Of a stretch of DNA of 64,000 nt, positions 24,163-32,722 are shown piece after piece (the stretch's first letter is position 1; each line of letters opens with the position of its first letter). Below the pieces are notes generated by a model. That model worked only from the letters and a program-made list of their open reading frames with translations. It made no database searches and was not told the origin of the DNA. Where the stretch lies: NCBI GenBank assembly GCA_934096125.1, contig CAKOLB010000005.1, positions 14,015 to 78,014 of the forward strand, written 5' to 3'. Both the position numbers and the translations under genes were made by a program. Source of the DNA: an uncultured Bacilli bacterium. Its GTDB lineage: Bacteria; Bacillota_I; Bacilli_A; RF39; UBA660.

Positions 24163-24212
24163 CTATAGTAATTTTTCACTATAGCATTTTAAGTATACGA
24201 CTTTATTTGTAT
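24163..24212. other. Right attachment junction of the dacA element
   Basis: The core TTTATTTGTAT (24202-24212) has the element on its left, with ACTATAGC 16 bases inward. Together with the left end this rebuilds an attP of about 52 bp, with ACTATAGC and GCTATAGT arms 36 bp apart, centred on the core. Confidence 0.75.
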
Positions 24213-24825
24213 TAACAAGCCAAGTTTTACTTCCATCATTTTTCTCTAAATAATCTTCATAAGTACTAGTAAACTCTAATATTTTTGGATGTTTTAAAAG
24301 TTCTCTAGCAATAATAGCCATGTCCCTTGCCGTAGAATAATGATTTTCAGCATCTAAACCATGGGGATTAACAAAATGAGTACTAGTTGCTCCAATTTCA
24401 GCTAATCTTTTATTTACCATTTCAACAAAGTTTTCTGTTGTTCCTCCAACTTTTTCACTAAGAGCTACCACTGCATCATTACCGCTGGCAATCGCTACAC
24501 TTTTTAAAAGGTCATGAACACTATAACTTTCTCCAGCTTCCAAGAATACTTGACTTCCACCCATATTAGCAGCTTCCTCGCTAATTGTAACCTTATCTGT
24601 GAGTTTTAAATTTCCTTTATCTATTTCTTCCATAATAATGAGCATGCTAGCAAGTTTTGTCATAGAGGCTGGCGCTAGTTTTTCATCAGCATTTTTTTCA
24701 TACAAGACTTTTCCTGTACTATTTTCAATCAGTATTGCACTCTTAGCATTTTCGGCCAAATCAACTTCTGCGAAAACACCTGGAATGCCTAATATTAAAC
24801 TTAAAACAATTAAAAATTTCTTCAT
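24163..24825 (-). pseudogene. dacA: dacA 5' half (PBP5-type D-Ala-D-Ala carboxypeptidase)
   Basis: A signal peptide (KKFLIVLSLILGIPGVFA) is followed by the catalytic domain with SxxK in ASMTKLAS (nucleophile Ser) and SxN in SGNDAVVAL. Native sequence runs to WLVNTNK at 24202. The frame then enters the element, adds 12 foreign residues and stops. The KTG motif is in the other half, so the product would be inactive. Excision would rejoin it into a protein of about 385 residues, normal for DacA. I place the start at the ATG 24825, preceded by AGGTG. Confidence 0.92.
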
Positions 24826-24863
24826 AATCACACCTATTAAAAATGTATGTGTATTAATTTTTT

Positions 24864-25311
24864 TTATGAAAAAACAAAAAAATAGATATAACAGTAATTA
24901 ATATAAGTAGGATAAAGAAGATAAATTTTACTTAGAATTATTATATAATTTCGATTTAACCAACGAAGTTGTTTTTCTAATAATATCATATATTTTGTAT
25001 CAGACTTAAGATAGCTCTTTTTATGTAAATTTATTTTTATTATATTTTTTTCTATTACTGGTAACATATTATTAAAATTTATTGCCCCTAGTTTTCCATT
25101 ATCTATTTTCAAAAAATCTAGTTTTGTTTTAAGTTTTAGGTTTTGGACTAGATAATGGAGCAAAATACATAAATACATCTATAGCAAATAAAACTCCAAC
25201 GAAAGGCCTTAATTTTTTTTCATTATAATTGTAAGGTACTTTTTTATCAAATTCTCTTAAATAATTACAATAATCTTTATCTAATCTAACTAAATATAAC
25301 TCTTTAAACCT
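24864..25311 (-). pseudogene. Frameshifted ToxN/AbiQ-like type III toxin
   Basis: The first frame reads KELYLVRLDKDYCNYLREFD and RPFVGVLF...YFAPLSSPKPK, the N-terminal signature of ToxN/AbiQ endoribonucleases. A single-base deletion after PKPK shifts to the frame KLKTKLDFLKID then GKLGAINFNNMLPV, the family's central signature. The start codon also appears lost (Lys-Glu-Leu is preceded by TTT, not ATG). The toxin is therefore dead. Confidence 0.75.
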
Positions 25312-25343
25312 CTAAGCTGTATTATATATTAATTTGCACAATA

Positions 25344-25367
25344 AAACTAGAGTTTGCTCTCTAGTTT
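25344..25367 (-). terminator. Hairpin between antitoxin RNA and toxin
   Basis: A perfect 9-bp stem AAACTAGAG / CTCTAGTTT with a 6-base loop is followed by TTTTATT on the minus strand. Type III loci have such a leaky terminator at this position. Confidence 0.7.
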
Positions 25368-25375
25368 CCTTTTTT

Positions 25376-25411
25376 TCGTTCCCTGTTGTGGTCGGGATCA
25401 CCACTTTTTTA
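25376..25411 (-). ncRNA. Candidate type III antitoxin RNA unit (pseudoknot)
   Basis: On the minus strand GTGGT-GATCCCG-ACCAC forms a hairpin whose TCCC loop can pair with the GGGA a few bases downstream, an H-type pseudoknot as in ToxI-like antitoxins. Only one unit of about 36 bases is visible, whereas active loci usually have several. Confidence 0.5.
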
Positions 25412-25436
25412 TTACACTTTTTTTAAATGCAATAAT

Positions 25437-25465
25437 AATATACTACTATATTTGCTATAAGACAA
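25437..25465 (-). promoter_or_regulatory. Promoter of the type III antitoxin RNA
   Basis: On the minus strand TTGTCT (25460-25465) and TATATT (25437-25442) are spaced by 17 bp, about 30 bp upstream of the pseudoknot. Confidence 0.6.
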
Positions 25466-25514
25466 TTAAGTAGTACACTATTATTATATTAAATATTTAA
25501 TTTTTATACTAATT

Positions 25515-25811
25515 TTATAAAACTTCTTTAACGATATTTTTTATCTGCTTTATATCCTGCATCTTTAATACTTGGTATAGTTTTTGTGATTTTTCATATA
25601 AGTGTAGTTTGTCTTCATAGTCTAATAACTTTTGGCTAGTCTTACTTATGATGTTGCCAACATAGCTTTTAGAGACATGGCCTAAATCAGCGATTTCTTG
25701 CAAGCTTAAATTTTCCTCATAATAAAGAGAGTAATATTTTTGATTTGTTTCACTTAAAAGGTTTCGATAAATATTTAAAAGTTCTCCGCAGTAGACAAAA
25801 TCTTTCATCAT
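25515..25811 (-). CDS. ylxM: YlxM-family DNA-binding protein (signal-recognition pathway operon)
   Basis: The 98 residues contain a sigma-4-like helix-turn-helix: YEENLSLQEIADLGHVSKSYVGNIISKT. The family (UPF0122) is encoded with ftsY or ffh in Bacillota and is thought to act with the signal recognition particle. The start overlaps the ftsY stop by 4 bp, a classic coupled pair. Confidence 0.9.
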   Translation of the reverse strand: MMKDFVYCGELLNIYRNLLSETNQKYYSLYYEENLSLQEIADLGHVSKSYVGNIISKTSQKLLDYEDKLHLYEKSQKLYQVLKMQDIKQIKNIVKEVL

Positions 25812-26794
25812 AACAAGTCCTTAAATAAACCATAGATATAATTTTCAATATCGAAAGTAATTAAGTCTGTCATTTGCTCACCAAGACCTACAAATTTAAC
25901 AGGGATTTTTACCTCTTCTTTTATTGCAAGAACTATTCCGCCTTTTGCAGTACCATCAAGTTTAGTTAAAACTATTCCAGTAATATTAGTTATTTCTTTA
26001 AAAGCGTTAGCTTGCATAATACCATTTTGGCCGGTAGTGGCATCAATTACCAGTAAAGTTTCATGAGGTGCACCTGGAACTAACTTTCCAATTACCTTGT
26101 TTATTTTTTCCAGTTCTTTCATTAGATTGATTTTATTATGTAGTCTTCCTGCCGTGTCGATTAAAACTATATCAGCTTTTTCTTCTTCTGCTTTTTTAAG
26201 ACCATCATAAATTACTCCAGCGGGGTCAATATTTTCAGTGCCATAAAACAAACTCCCTGTTCGCTCTGCCCAAATTTCTAATTGTTTAACTGCGCCTGCT
26301 CTAAAGGTATCACCCGCAATAAGCATTACTTTCTTACCTTCTTCTTTATATTTATGAGCTAGTTTAGCAATTGTGGTTGTTTTTCCAACGCCATTTACTC
26401 CAACCATTAAAATCACAGTTGGACCAGATGGGGCCATATTTATTTTGTCTGTTAAAGATTCATTGTTAACATAGATGATAAAAAGCTCATCTACAATTAC
26501 TTCATTTAAATATTTTGTATCAGTAATATGCTCACTTTTAACTCTTTTTCGAAGCCGTTCCATAAAGTTCATCACTGTGTTTACACCAATGTCGGCCATA
26601 ATTAAGATATTTTCAAGTTCTTCAAAATACTCTTCATTAACCTTATTATATTTAATACCAAGCATACTTAACTTAGAAACAAATTCTTGACGAGATTTTT
26701 CTAAGCCCTCATCATATTTTTGAATGTTTTCATCAACTTTTTTTGTTTCTTCTTTATTTGTGATTATTTTTTTTAATTTATCGAATAAACCCAT
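25808..26794 (-). CDS. ftsY: Signal recognition particle receptor FtsY
   Basis: This SRP-family GTPase receives ribosome-SRP complexes at the membrane. Of 328 residues, the acidic/amphipathic N-terminal part is short. The NG domain has G1 GVNGVGKTTT (132-141), DTFRAGAVKQL (162-172), DTAGR (213-217) and TKLDG (277-281). The targeting-helix sequence at the start (MGLFDKLKKII) is typical. It is followed by ylxM. Confidence 0.97.
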   Translation of the reverse strand: MGLFDKLKKIITNKEETKKVDENIQKYDEGLEKSRQEFVSKLSMLGIKYNKVNEEYFEELENILIMADIGVNTVMNFMERLRKRVKSEHITDTKYLNEVIVDELFIIYVNNESLTDKINMAPSGPTVILMVGVNGVGKTTTIAKLAHKYKEEGKKVMLIAGDTFRAGAVKQLEIWAERTGSLFYGTENIDPAGVIYDGLKKAEEEKADIVLIDTAGRLHNKINLMKELEKINKVIGKLVPGAPHETLLVIDATTGQNGIMQANAFKEITNITGIVLTKLDGTAKGGIVLAIKEEVKIPVKFVGLGEQMTDLITFDIENYIYGLFKDLL

Positions 26795-26914
26795 GTTTTC
26801 CTCCTTTTTATCAATTATATCATGGGGAATATACTTTTGACAAATGGCCTTTTCTTTGATATAATTTATTTGTTTTGAAAAACTTTATAAATTTTAGAAA
26901 GAAGGAATTTTTTG

Positions 26915-28588
26915 ATGAATAATAAAAATGTTGCCACTAAGGTGATTGCTTTAGGTGGCCTTGGAGAAGTTGGAAAAAATATGTATATCGTGGAACATAA
27001 CAGTGAGATTTTAATTATTGATGCTGGGGTTATGTTTCCTGAGGAAGGATTACTTGGAGTAGATTATGTTATTCAAGATATAAGTTACTTAAAGAAGAAT
27101 GCTAAAAAAATTAAAGGACTTTTTATTACCCATGGGCATGAAGACCATATTGGAGGTATTCCCTTTTTATTGCAAGCAGTGGATATTCCCGTTATATATA
27201 CACCGAAAATTGCAAAAGATTTAATTGTTAAAAAGCTTGTTGAAAGAAATATTAAGTATGATAATTTTGAAATTATTAATCCAGATTTAAATGTCAAGAC
27301 TAAATACTTTAATATATCTTTTATTAATACAACCCACTCTATCCCAGATAGTTTTGCAATAGTTATTAAGACGCCGAATGGAACTATATTTGAAACGGGA
27401 GACTTCAAGTTTGATTTAACTCCAGTTGGGCCAATGGCAGATATTCATAAGATGGCAAAGTTTGGTTCTGAAGGTGTAACACTTTTACTAAGTGACTCTA
27501 CTAATGCTTTAACTAGCGGTTACTCTAAAAGTGAAAGTGCTGTTGATGGAACACTAAATGATATGATATGTAAACATCATGGGAGAGTTATTATCGCAAC
27601 ATTTGCTTCTAATATTTACCGAATTAAACATATAGTTGAAAGTTGCCGGAAGTATAACCGAAAAATAATTGTTTTTGGAAGAAGTATGGAAAATAGCATT
27701 GAACTTGCTATTAACAATGGACTTATTAAAGATAGAACAATCTTTATAGATGCTAATACTTCTAAAAATATGAAAAGAAATGAAGTATGTATTTTATGTA
27801 CAGGGTCACAAGGAGAACCACTAGCAGCTTTATCAAGAATAGCTAATGGACAACATAAACAAATATCACTATTAAAAGATGATTTAGTTATTTTCTCATC
27901 AAGCCCTATTCCAGGAAATGCTGAAAGCATTAATAAAATAATTAATAAGTTATATTTAAAAGGTGTTAGAGTATTTACAAATTCTGAATTTAGTGATGTT
28001 CATACTTCTGGGCATGCGAAAGAAGAAGAATTAAAATGGATGCTTAGAATTGTGAAACCTAAATATTTTATGCCAATGCATGGTGAGTATAGAATGCTTA
28101 AAAAACATGCAGAGATTGGTGTAAGTTGTGGGATTAATCCTGATAATACCTTTATTTGCGCTAATGGAGATGTTATTGAGCTTTTGAATGGAACTGTTAA
28201 AAAGGCCGGAACTGTTCAAGCTGGCGATGTATATGTTGATGGCTCAAGAGTTGGTGATATTGGTAGTGTTGTTATTAAGGACCGGAAGTTAATGAGTCAA
28301 GATGGAATACTTATTACGATTTTAAATATTAATACACTTACAAGAAAGCTTTTATTAAAGCCAAATGTTACGGCTAGAGGATTTGTTTTAGTTAATGAAA
28401 ATCAAGAATTAATGCAAAAAATCGAGCGAAAGATTGCCACAGTAGTAAATGATTTTCTAAATAAATCTCCTTATAGTTATACAGATTTAAAAAATCAAAT
28501 AATTTTGGAACTACTTCCATATATTAATAACTTAACAGGTAGAAAGCCAATTATATTACCTGTTATAATGGAAGTTAACCAAGCATAA
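26915..28588 (+). CDS. rnj: Ribonuclease J
   Basis: This 5'-3' exo/endonuclease acts in mRNA decay and rRNA maturation. Its 557 residues are a metallo-beta-lactamase/beta-CASP enzyme: ALGGLGEVGKNMY at the start, the metal motif THGHEDHIGG near residue 72, the CASP motif LCTGSQGEP, HTSGHA and PMHGEYRM, then the C-terminal domain. I use the ATG at 26915, preceded by AGAAGGAA; the frame is also open from a TTG three bases earlier. It is divergent from ftsY. Confidence 0.96.
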   Translation: MNNKNVATKVIALGGLGEVGKNMYIVEHNSEILIIDAGVMFPEEGLLGVDYVIQDISYLKKNAKKIKGLFITHGHEDHIGGIPFLLQAVDIPVIYTPKIAKDLIVKKLVERNIKYDNFEIINPDLNVKTKYFNISFINTTHSIPDSFAIVIKTPNGTIFETGDFKFDLTPVGPMADIHKMAKFGSEGVTLLLSDSTNALTSGYSKSESAVDGTLNDMICKHHGRVIIATFASNIYRIKHIVESCRKYNRKIIVFGRSMENSIELAINNGLIKDRTIFIDANTSKNMKRNEVCILCTGSQGEPLAALSRIANGQHKQISLLKDDLVIFSSSPIPGNAESINKIINKLYLKGVRVFTNSEFSDVHTSGHAKEEELKWMLRIVKPKYFMPMHGEYRMLKKHAEIGVSCGINPDNTFICANGDVIELLNGTVKKAGTVQAGDVYVDGSRVGDIGSVVIKDRKLMSQDGILITILNINTLTRKLLLKPNVTARGFVLVNENQELMQKIERKIATVVNDFLNKSPYSYTDLKNQIILELLPYINNLTGRKPIILPVIMEVNQA

Positions 28589-28593
28589 AAAAT

Positions 28594-28618
28594 AAACATC
28601 ATTTTAAGAATGATGTTT
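28594..28618 (+). terminator. Terminator after rnj
   Basis: A 10-bp perfect stem AAACATCATT / AATGATGTTT with a 5-base loop is followed by T residues. Confidence 0.85.
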
Positions 28619-28635
28619 TTCTTATAAAAAAAAGC

Positions 28636-28661
28636 AAGTATTAGAAAATGCTCTAATACTT
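28636..28661 (-). terminator. Terminator after the GT2/GtrA gene
   Basis: A 10-bp perfect stem AAGTATTAGA / TCTAATACTT with a 6-base loop is followed by a run of eight T residues on the minus strand. Confidence 0.85.
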
Positions 28662-29628
28662 ACCCATTTTGATTATTATTAATTAGTAAGCATATTACTA
28701 CTAAAATGATATCTAGTAAAATTTTAAATATTAATATAAGATTAGATGGAAGAAATACTATGCAGAGAAATGTAAGAAATGTTGATACAAGATAAATGTA
28801 GATACTTGCAAATTTATTTACTAATTTCACAAACAGAAATGAAGCAATTTTAATAATAAGTAAACTACTAACAATAATATTTATTTTACTTGATAGAAAG
28901 AAACTAAAAGTTATTGTTTCTATAAGATAAGCAAGTAATACTACTAATAAATATTTAGTAAATAATTTATATATACGATATGAATCTTCGACAGGATTAA
29001 AGTGACTTGTTGCATTATCATCAATGTAGATAGTGTCAATTACTACTTCTTTGATAGGAGTATTTTTCTCTTCACAGTTGATTAAAACATTAGTTTCATA
29101 TTCGTATTTTTCTCCCTCTACTTCCAAAAGTTTTTGAGCAACACTTGGAGACATACCTCTTAGGCCTGTTTGTGTATCGCTTATTTTCATGCCAAGTAAA
29201 TTATACATAATATTTTTGGTTAAAATATTTCCATATCTTGATTTAAAGGGAACGCTCGCATTATTAAAATCTCGAACTCCTAGAATAAGACTGTTTTCAT
29301 TATCCATAGTCATTTCAGCTACTTTTTGAATATCTTTAGGACTATGCTGACCATCACAATCGGCAGTTACTATAGCTTTTACTTTTGGATAGTTATTAAG
29401 GATATAATTAAGACCATTTTTTATTCCTCGTCCTTTTCCTAAATTTATATGATGTTTTAAAACAGGATATTTTTCTTTTAAACTTTCCAAATATTTTTGG
29501 TATTTTTTGGAACATCCATCATCGATAAAAACAATGTTTTTAAACTTCTTTTCGAGTTTGTCTAAAAACTCTTGCATTATTTTTTCATTAGGGTCATATA
29601 CTGGGATTAATACGACAACATCTTTCAT
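28660..29628 (-). CDS. Polyprenyl-phosphate glycosyltransferase (GT2) with GtrA-like membrane part
   Basis: Of 322 residues, the N-terminal GT-A domain has VVLIPVYDPNEKI, the DxD region TADCDGQHSP and the DPM-type motif SDTQTGLRGMS. The C-terminal 110 residues form about four membrane helices, as in GtrA flippases. Such fusions transfer a sugar from UDP/GDP to polyprenyl phosphate and help move the lipid-linked sugar across the membrane for wall-glycan decoration. The gene lies just downstream of rny. Confidence 0.85.
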   Translation of the reverse strand: MKDVVVLIPVYDPNEKIMQEFLDKLEKKFKNIVFIDDGCSKKYQKYLESLKEKYPVLKHHINLGKGRGIKNGLNYILNNYPKVKAIVTADCDGQHSPKDIQKVAEMTMDNENSLILGVRDFNNASVPFKSRYGNILTKNIMYNLLGMKISDTQTGLRGMSPSVAQKLLEVEGEKYEYETNVLINCEEKNTPIKEVVIDTIYIDDNATSHFNPVEDSYRIYKLFTKYLLVVLLAYLIETITFSFFLSSKINIIVSSLLIIKIASFLFVKLVNKFASIYIYLVSTFLTFLCIVFLPSNLILIFKILLDIILVVICLLINNNQNG

Positions 29629-29641
29629 GTCTCCTCCTTAA

Positions 29642-31195
29642 TTATTTAGCTTCTTCACAAGCTCTAGTTTCTCTAATAACAGTTATTTTAATTGTACCAG
29701 GGTATTGCATTTCTTTTTCAATTTGCTCTTTAATATCACGAGCAATTTTATAACTTTTGCTATCATCAACTTCATTTGGTTTAACTATTACACGAAGTTC
29801 TCTTCCCGCTTGCATTGCAAATGTTTTTTCTACTCCGGCATAGGAGTTACCAATTTCTTCTAATTGTTCTAGTCTTTTAATGTAGTTTTCAAGGGAATCA
29901 TTTCTTGCTCCTGGACGAGCAGCAGATAAAGTATCGGCTACTGCAACTAATACAGCAATTGTTGACTTGGCTGGAACATCACCATGATGAGAAGCAATAG
30001 CATCTAGTACTACTTCAGGTTCATGATGTCTTTTAGCAAACTCTAAACCAATATCAACATGACTTCCTTCTACTTCAAAGTCAATTGATTTACCAATATC
30101 ATGTAGGAGACCAGCTCTTTTAGCAAGACTGATATTTTCCCCAAGTTCACTAGCCATAAGGCCACATAAATTAGCAACTTCAATCGAATGCTTTAAGGCA
30201 TTTTGACCATAACTAGTTCGAAACTTTAGCTTTCCAACAAGTGTAACAAGTTCAGGGTCCATCTTGGCTATTCCTAAATCATTAATCGTTTCACTACCAA
30301 TTTGAATGATTTTAGTTGTCATATCTTTTAAAGTTTTATCATAAACTTCTTCAATTCTTCCAGGATGAATTCGTCCATCTTTAATTAAAGTTTCAATTGT
30401 TATTTTAGCTATTTCTCGGCGGAAAGGGTCAAATGATGATAAACTAATAGCCTCAGGTGTATCATCAATAATTAAGTCTACTCCGGTAACTGACTCAAGG
30501 GTTCTAATATTTCGCCCTTCTCTACCAATAAGTCTTCCTTTCATTTCATCATTTGGAAGTTCTATCGTGCTGACAGTTTGTGTTTCTACAACATCATCAG
30601 CGTATCTTTCCATACTACTAACTATTAACTGTTTGGCTATTTCATGAGCTTCAAGCTTAGCTTTGGCTTCAGCTTCTCTAATATAGCTAGTAAGTTCTAC
30701 CTCCATATCACTTTCTACTCGTTTAAATATTAAATCTCGAGCTTTTTCTTTACTAAATTTTGCAATTTTTTCTAACTGAGCTATTTCTTCTTTCAATAGC
30801 CCATCCATTTTATCCTCTTTTTCTTGTAAATTTCTTTGTTTTGCTAATAAATCATTTTCTTTTTCTTGTAATAAATTATCTCTATTTTGAAGAATTTCTT
30901 CTCTTTTATCAAGATTATTTTCCCGATTTAATAATCGGTCTTCATTTTGTAGAAGTTCAGACTTTTTTTCTTTTATTTCTGCTTCAACTTCTTGACGTAA
31001 TCTATGTTGTTCTTGTTTTATTTCTAAAAGTGTATCACGTTTATTTCTTTCAGCTTCTTTTTTTGCTTCTTCTAATAATTTATCAGCTTTTTTCATTGCC
31101 TTGGATGCTTTGTATGATATGTATATCCAAACCATTATACTTCCAAGTAAAATTCCAACAATAAGGGATAAAATGGCTACTAAAATATTATCCAT
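29642..31195 (-). CDS. rny: Ribonuclease Y
   Basis: This membrane-anchored endoribonuclease starts mRNA decay. Its 517 residues are an N-terminal membrane helix (ILSLIVGILLGSIMVWIYISY), a long coiled coil (residues 35-170), a KH domain (MKGRLIGREGRNIRTLE) and an HD domain with LLHDIGKSID and HHGDVPAKS. It is complete and of normal length. Confidence 0.97.
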   Translation of the reverse strand: MDNILVAILSLIVGILLGSIMVWIYISYKASKAMKKADKLLEEAKKEAERNKRDTLLEIKQEQHRLRQEVEAEIKEKKSELLQNEDRLLNRENNLDKREEILQNRDNLLQEKENDLLAKQRNLQEKEDKMDGLLKEEIAQLEKIAKFSKEKARDLIFKRVESDMEVELTSYIREAEAKAKLEAHEIAKQLIVSSMERYADDVVETQTVSTIELPNDEMKGRLIGREGRNIRTLESVTGVDLIIDDTPEAISLSSFDPFRREIAKITIETLIKDGRIHPGRIEEVYDKTLKDMTTKIIQIGSETINDLGIAKMDPELVTLVGKLKFRTSYGQNALKHSIEVANLCGLMASELGENISLAKRAGLLHDIGKSIDFEVEGSHVDIGLEFAKRHHEPEVVLDAIASHHGDVPAKSTIAVLVAVADTLSAARPGARNDSLENYIKRLEQLEEIGNSYAGVEKTFAMQAGRELRVIVKPNEVDDSKSYKIARDIKEQIEKEMQYPGTIKITVIRETRACEEAK

Positions 31196-31346
31196 TTAAT
31201 TCCTCCAAATTTCTATAGAATATATCATACTGGGTACTATTTATATCTACAATTTTATTATACTGGGAAAATAGTAAATAATCAAGAGAGAAATTTTTAG
31301 GTCTAGAAATCTATATTTTTTATTTTACTCTTTTGCTAAATAATCG

Positions 31347-31814
31347 TTAATTTTCTTCATCAATTACTGCTATTAAACTTTTTTTATAGTCTTGAAAACC
31401 ATTTTGGATGTACAAGTTTTCGGCAGTTTTATTATTCTTTAGCAGTGTTACTTCGATAGTTTTAACACTGTTATTTAAACACCAATTTTTAAATTCTTTA
31501 ATTAAGTTTGCTCCTATACCTTGACTGCGATGTTTACTAGTTACATAAAGAGCATCAAGTTTAGCTTCCTTAACTAAGTACGTGTTACCATCATCAATAA
31601 TATAGCCAAATAAATAACCAACTATCTCACTTTGGCAAGTTGCTACTAAGACTATTTTTTTATCACAATTGATAATATTTTCATAAAAATTATCAATTGT
31701 GCAGTTTTCATTAACATTATCATCATATTTTTTTTCATCTTTAATTAGTAATGTTAGTAATTCATTTAGGGCAGGAGCATCTTCCATCCTAGCTTTTCTT
31801 ATTAAATAATCCAT
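31347..31814 (-). CDS. GNAT-family N-acetyltransferase
   Basis: The 155 residues have the GNAT fold: YLIRKARMEDAPALNELL at the start, the acetyl-CoA loop KHRSQGIGANLIKEF (motif A, RxxGxG/A form) and the end motif NNKTAENLYIQNGFQDYKKSL. The substrate cannot be told. It stands alone between rny and the polysaccharide locus. Confidence 0.85.
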   Translation of the reverse strand: MDYLIRKARMEDAPALNELLTLLIKDEKKYDDNVNENCTIDNFYENIINCDKKIVLVATCQSEIVGYLFGYIIDDGNTYLVKEAKLDALYVTSKHRSQGIGANLIKEFKNWCLNNSVKTIEVTLLKNNKTAENLYIQNGFQDYKKSLIAVIDEEN

Positions 31815-31974
31815 ATAAAATCTCCTTTTATTAATTGCATTTTAACATACTACCTAAAATATGTCTATTGTAATAAATCTGGTAGATATAACTTGTATTT
31901 GGTGACTATATTATAATGATGTATATTTAGATATTATTTATTTTATTAGTTTCATGGTAGTAAAAGATAAAAAA

Positions 31975-32008
31975 GACTATAAAAAGTTTTTTTTTACTTT
32001 TTATAGCC
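31975..32008 (-). terminator. Terminator at the distal end of the polysaccharide locus
   Basis: A 13-bp stem GGCTATAAAAAGT / ACTTTTTATAGTC with an A-rich loop is followed by TTTTTT on the minus strand, just past the WecG/TagA gene. Confidence 0.85.
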
Positions 32009-32017
32009 ATATTACTT

Positions 32018-32722
32018 TTACTTTTCTTTGCGAACTTTAAACATGAATTTAATGTTATTTTGCCAAAATCTTTTTAATCTGCTAGGTTCTTTTATAAGGC
32101 GGTAAAGCCATTCTAAATTTAGCTTAATAAATATTTTGGGGGCTCTTTTTTTACTTCCACTTAAGCAGTCAAATGTGCCACCTACTCCAATGAATATGCC
32201 TTTTTTAGCTTTATTAAAATGTTTGTATATAAGTTTTTCTTGCATTGGCACTCCAAGAGCAATAAGAACTATATCTGGTTTTAACTTAATTATTTTTTCC
32301 ATATCTTTGTCTTTATCATTGCCATAGCCATCTTGAAACCCAAGTAAATTTATATTGGGGTAATCACTTTCAATTTTTTGGGCTAAAGTTTTTACTACTT
32401 CTTTTTTAGCTCCCAGTAGATAAAGAGAATAATGGCAGTTGTTTGCTATATTCAGAAGCTCATCTGCAAGGTCTACTCCAGTTATTCGCTCTTTTATATC
32501 AATGCCAAGATTTCTGGCAGCCTTGACAATAGATATACCATCGGGAACTAAAGAGACATTTTTATCATTTAACATCTTTTGCACCACGTCATCATCATTC
32601 ATCATAATCTCTGGATTAACTGTAATAATAAATTTTTTTTCTTTGTTTTTCAAAGCTTTTTGGACTTCTTCATAGAAGCTATCTTTACCATATTTATATA
32701 TTCTATTTAGAATTTTTTTCAC
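32018..32722 (-). CDS. WecG/TagA/CpsF-family glycosyltransferase
   Basis: This GT26-type enzyme adds the second sugar (N-acetylmannosamine in TagA) to an undecaprenyl-linked primer. The motifs FIITVNPEIMM, LVPDGISIVKAAR, the ITGVDL region and KPDIVLIALGVPMQEKLI are present, and the C-terminal membrane-binding part ends in EWLYRLIKEPSRLKRF. The frame is open from an ATG at 32731 (237 residues). The GTG at 32722 has a better spaced AAAAAGG. It overlaps the upstream gene and closes the locus. Confidence 0.9.
   Translation of the reverse strand: MKKILNRIYKYGKDSFYEEVQKALKNKEKKFIITVNPEIMMNDDDVVQKMLNDKNVSLVPDGISIVKAARNLGIDIKERITGVDLADELLNIANNCHYSLYLLGAKKEVVKTLAQKIESDYPNINLLGFQDGYGNDKDKDMEKIIKLKPDIVLIALGVPMQEKLIYKHFNKAKKGIFIGVGGTFDCLSGSKKRAPKIFIKLNLEWLYRLIKEPSRLKRFWQNNIKFMFKVRKEK

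Larger units (their letters stand above)
15009..24212. mobile_element. 9.2-kb integrated element inserted in dacA
   Basis: The 11-bp sequence TTTATTTGTAT occurs at 15009-15019 and 24202-24212, exactly where the two halves of dacA break. Joining the outer flanks restores ...WLVNTNK-LVRFYTG... in frame. Inside each end lies an inverted GCTATAGT followed by A-rich sequence. The element carries a large serine integrase near its right end, a regulator, a sigma factor, a broken replication-type gene and a five-gene cargo operon, all on the minus strand. No phage structural or conjugation genes are visible, so it looks like a small integrative (possibly mobilizable) genomic island. Confidence 0.9.

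Noticed and set aside
15009..24212. The element is a prophage
   Set aside because: No terminase, portal, capsid, tail or lysis gene is present in the 9.2 kb; the integrase alone does not make it a phage.
30760..31164. 134-codon plus-frame opposite rny
   Set aside because: It is the antisense shadow of the rny coiled coil, rich in Leu and Phe as expected for the complement of Lys/Glu codons.
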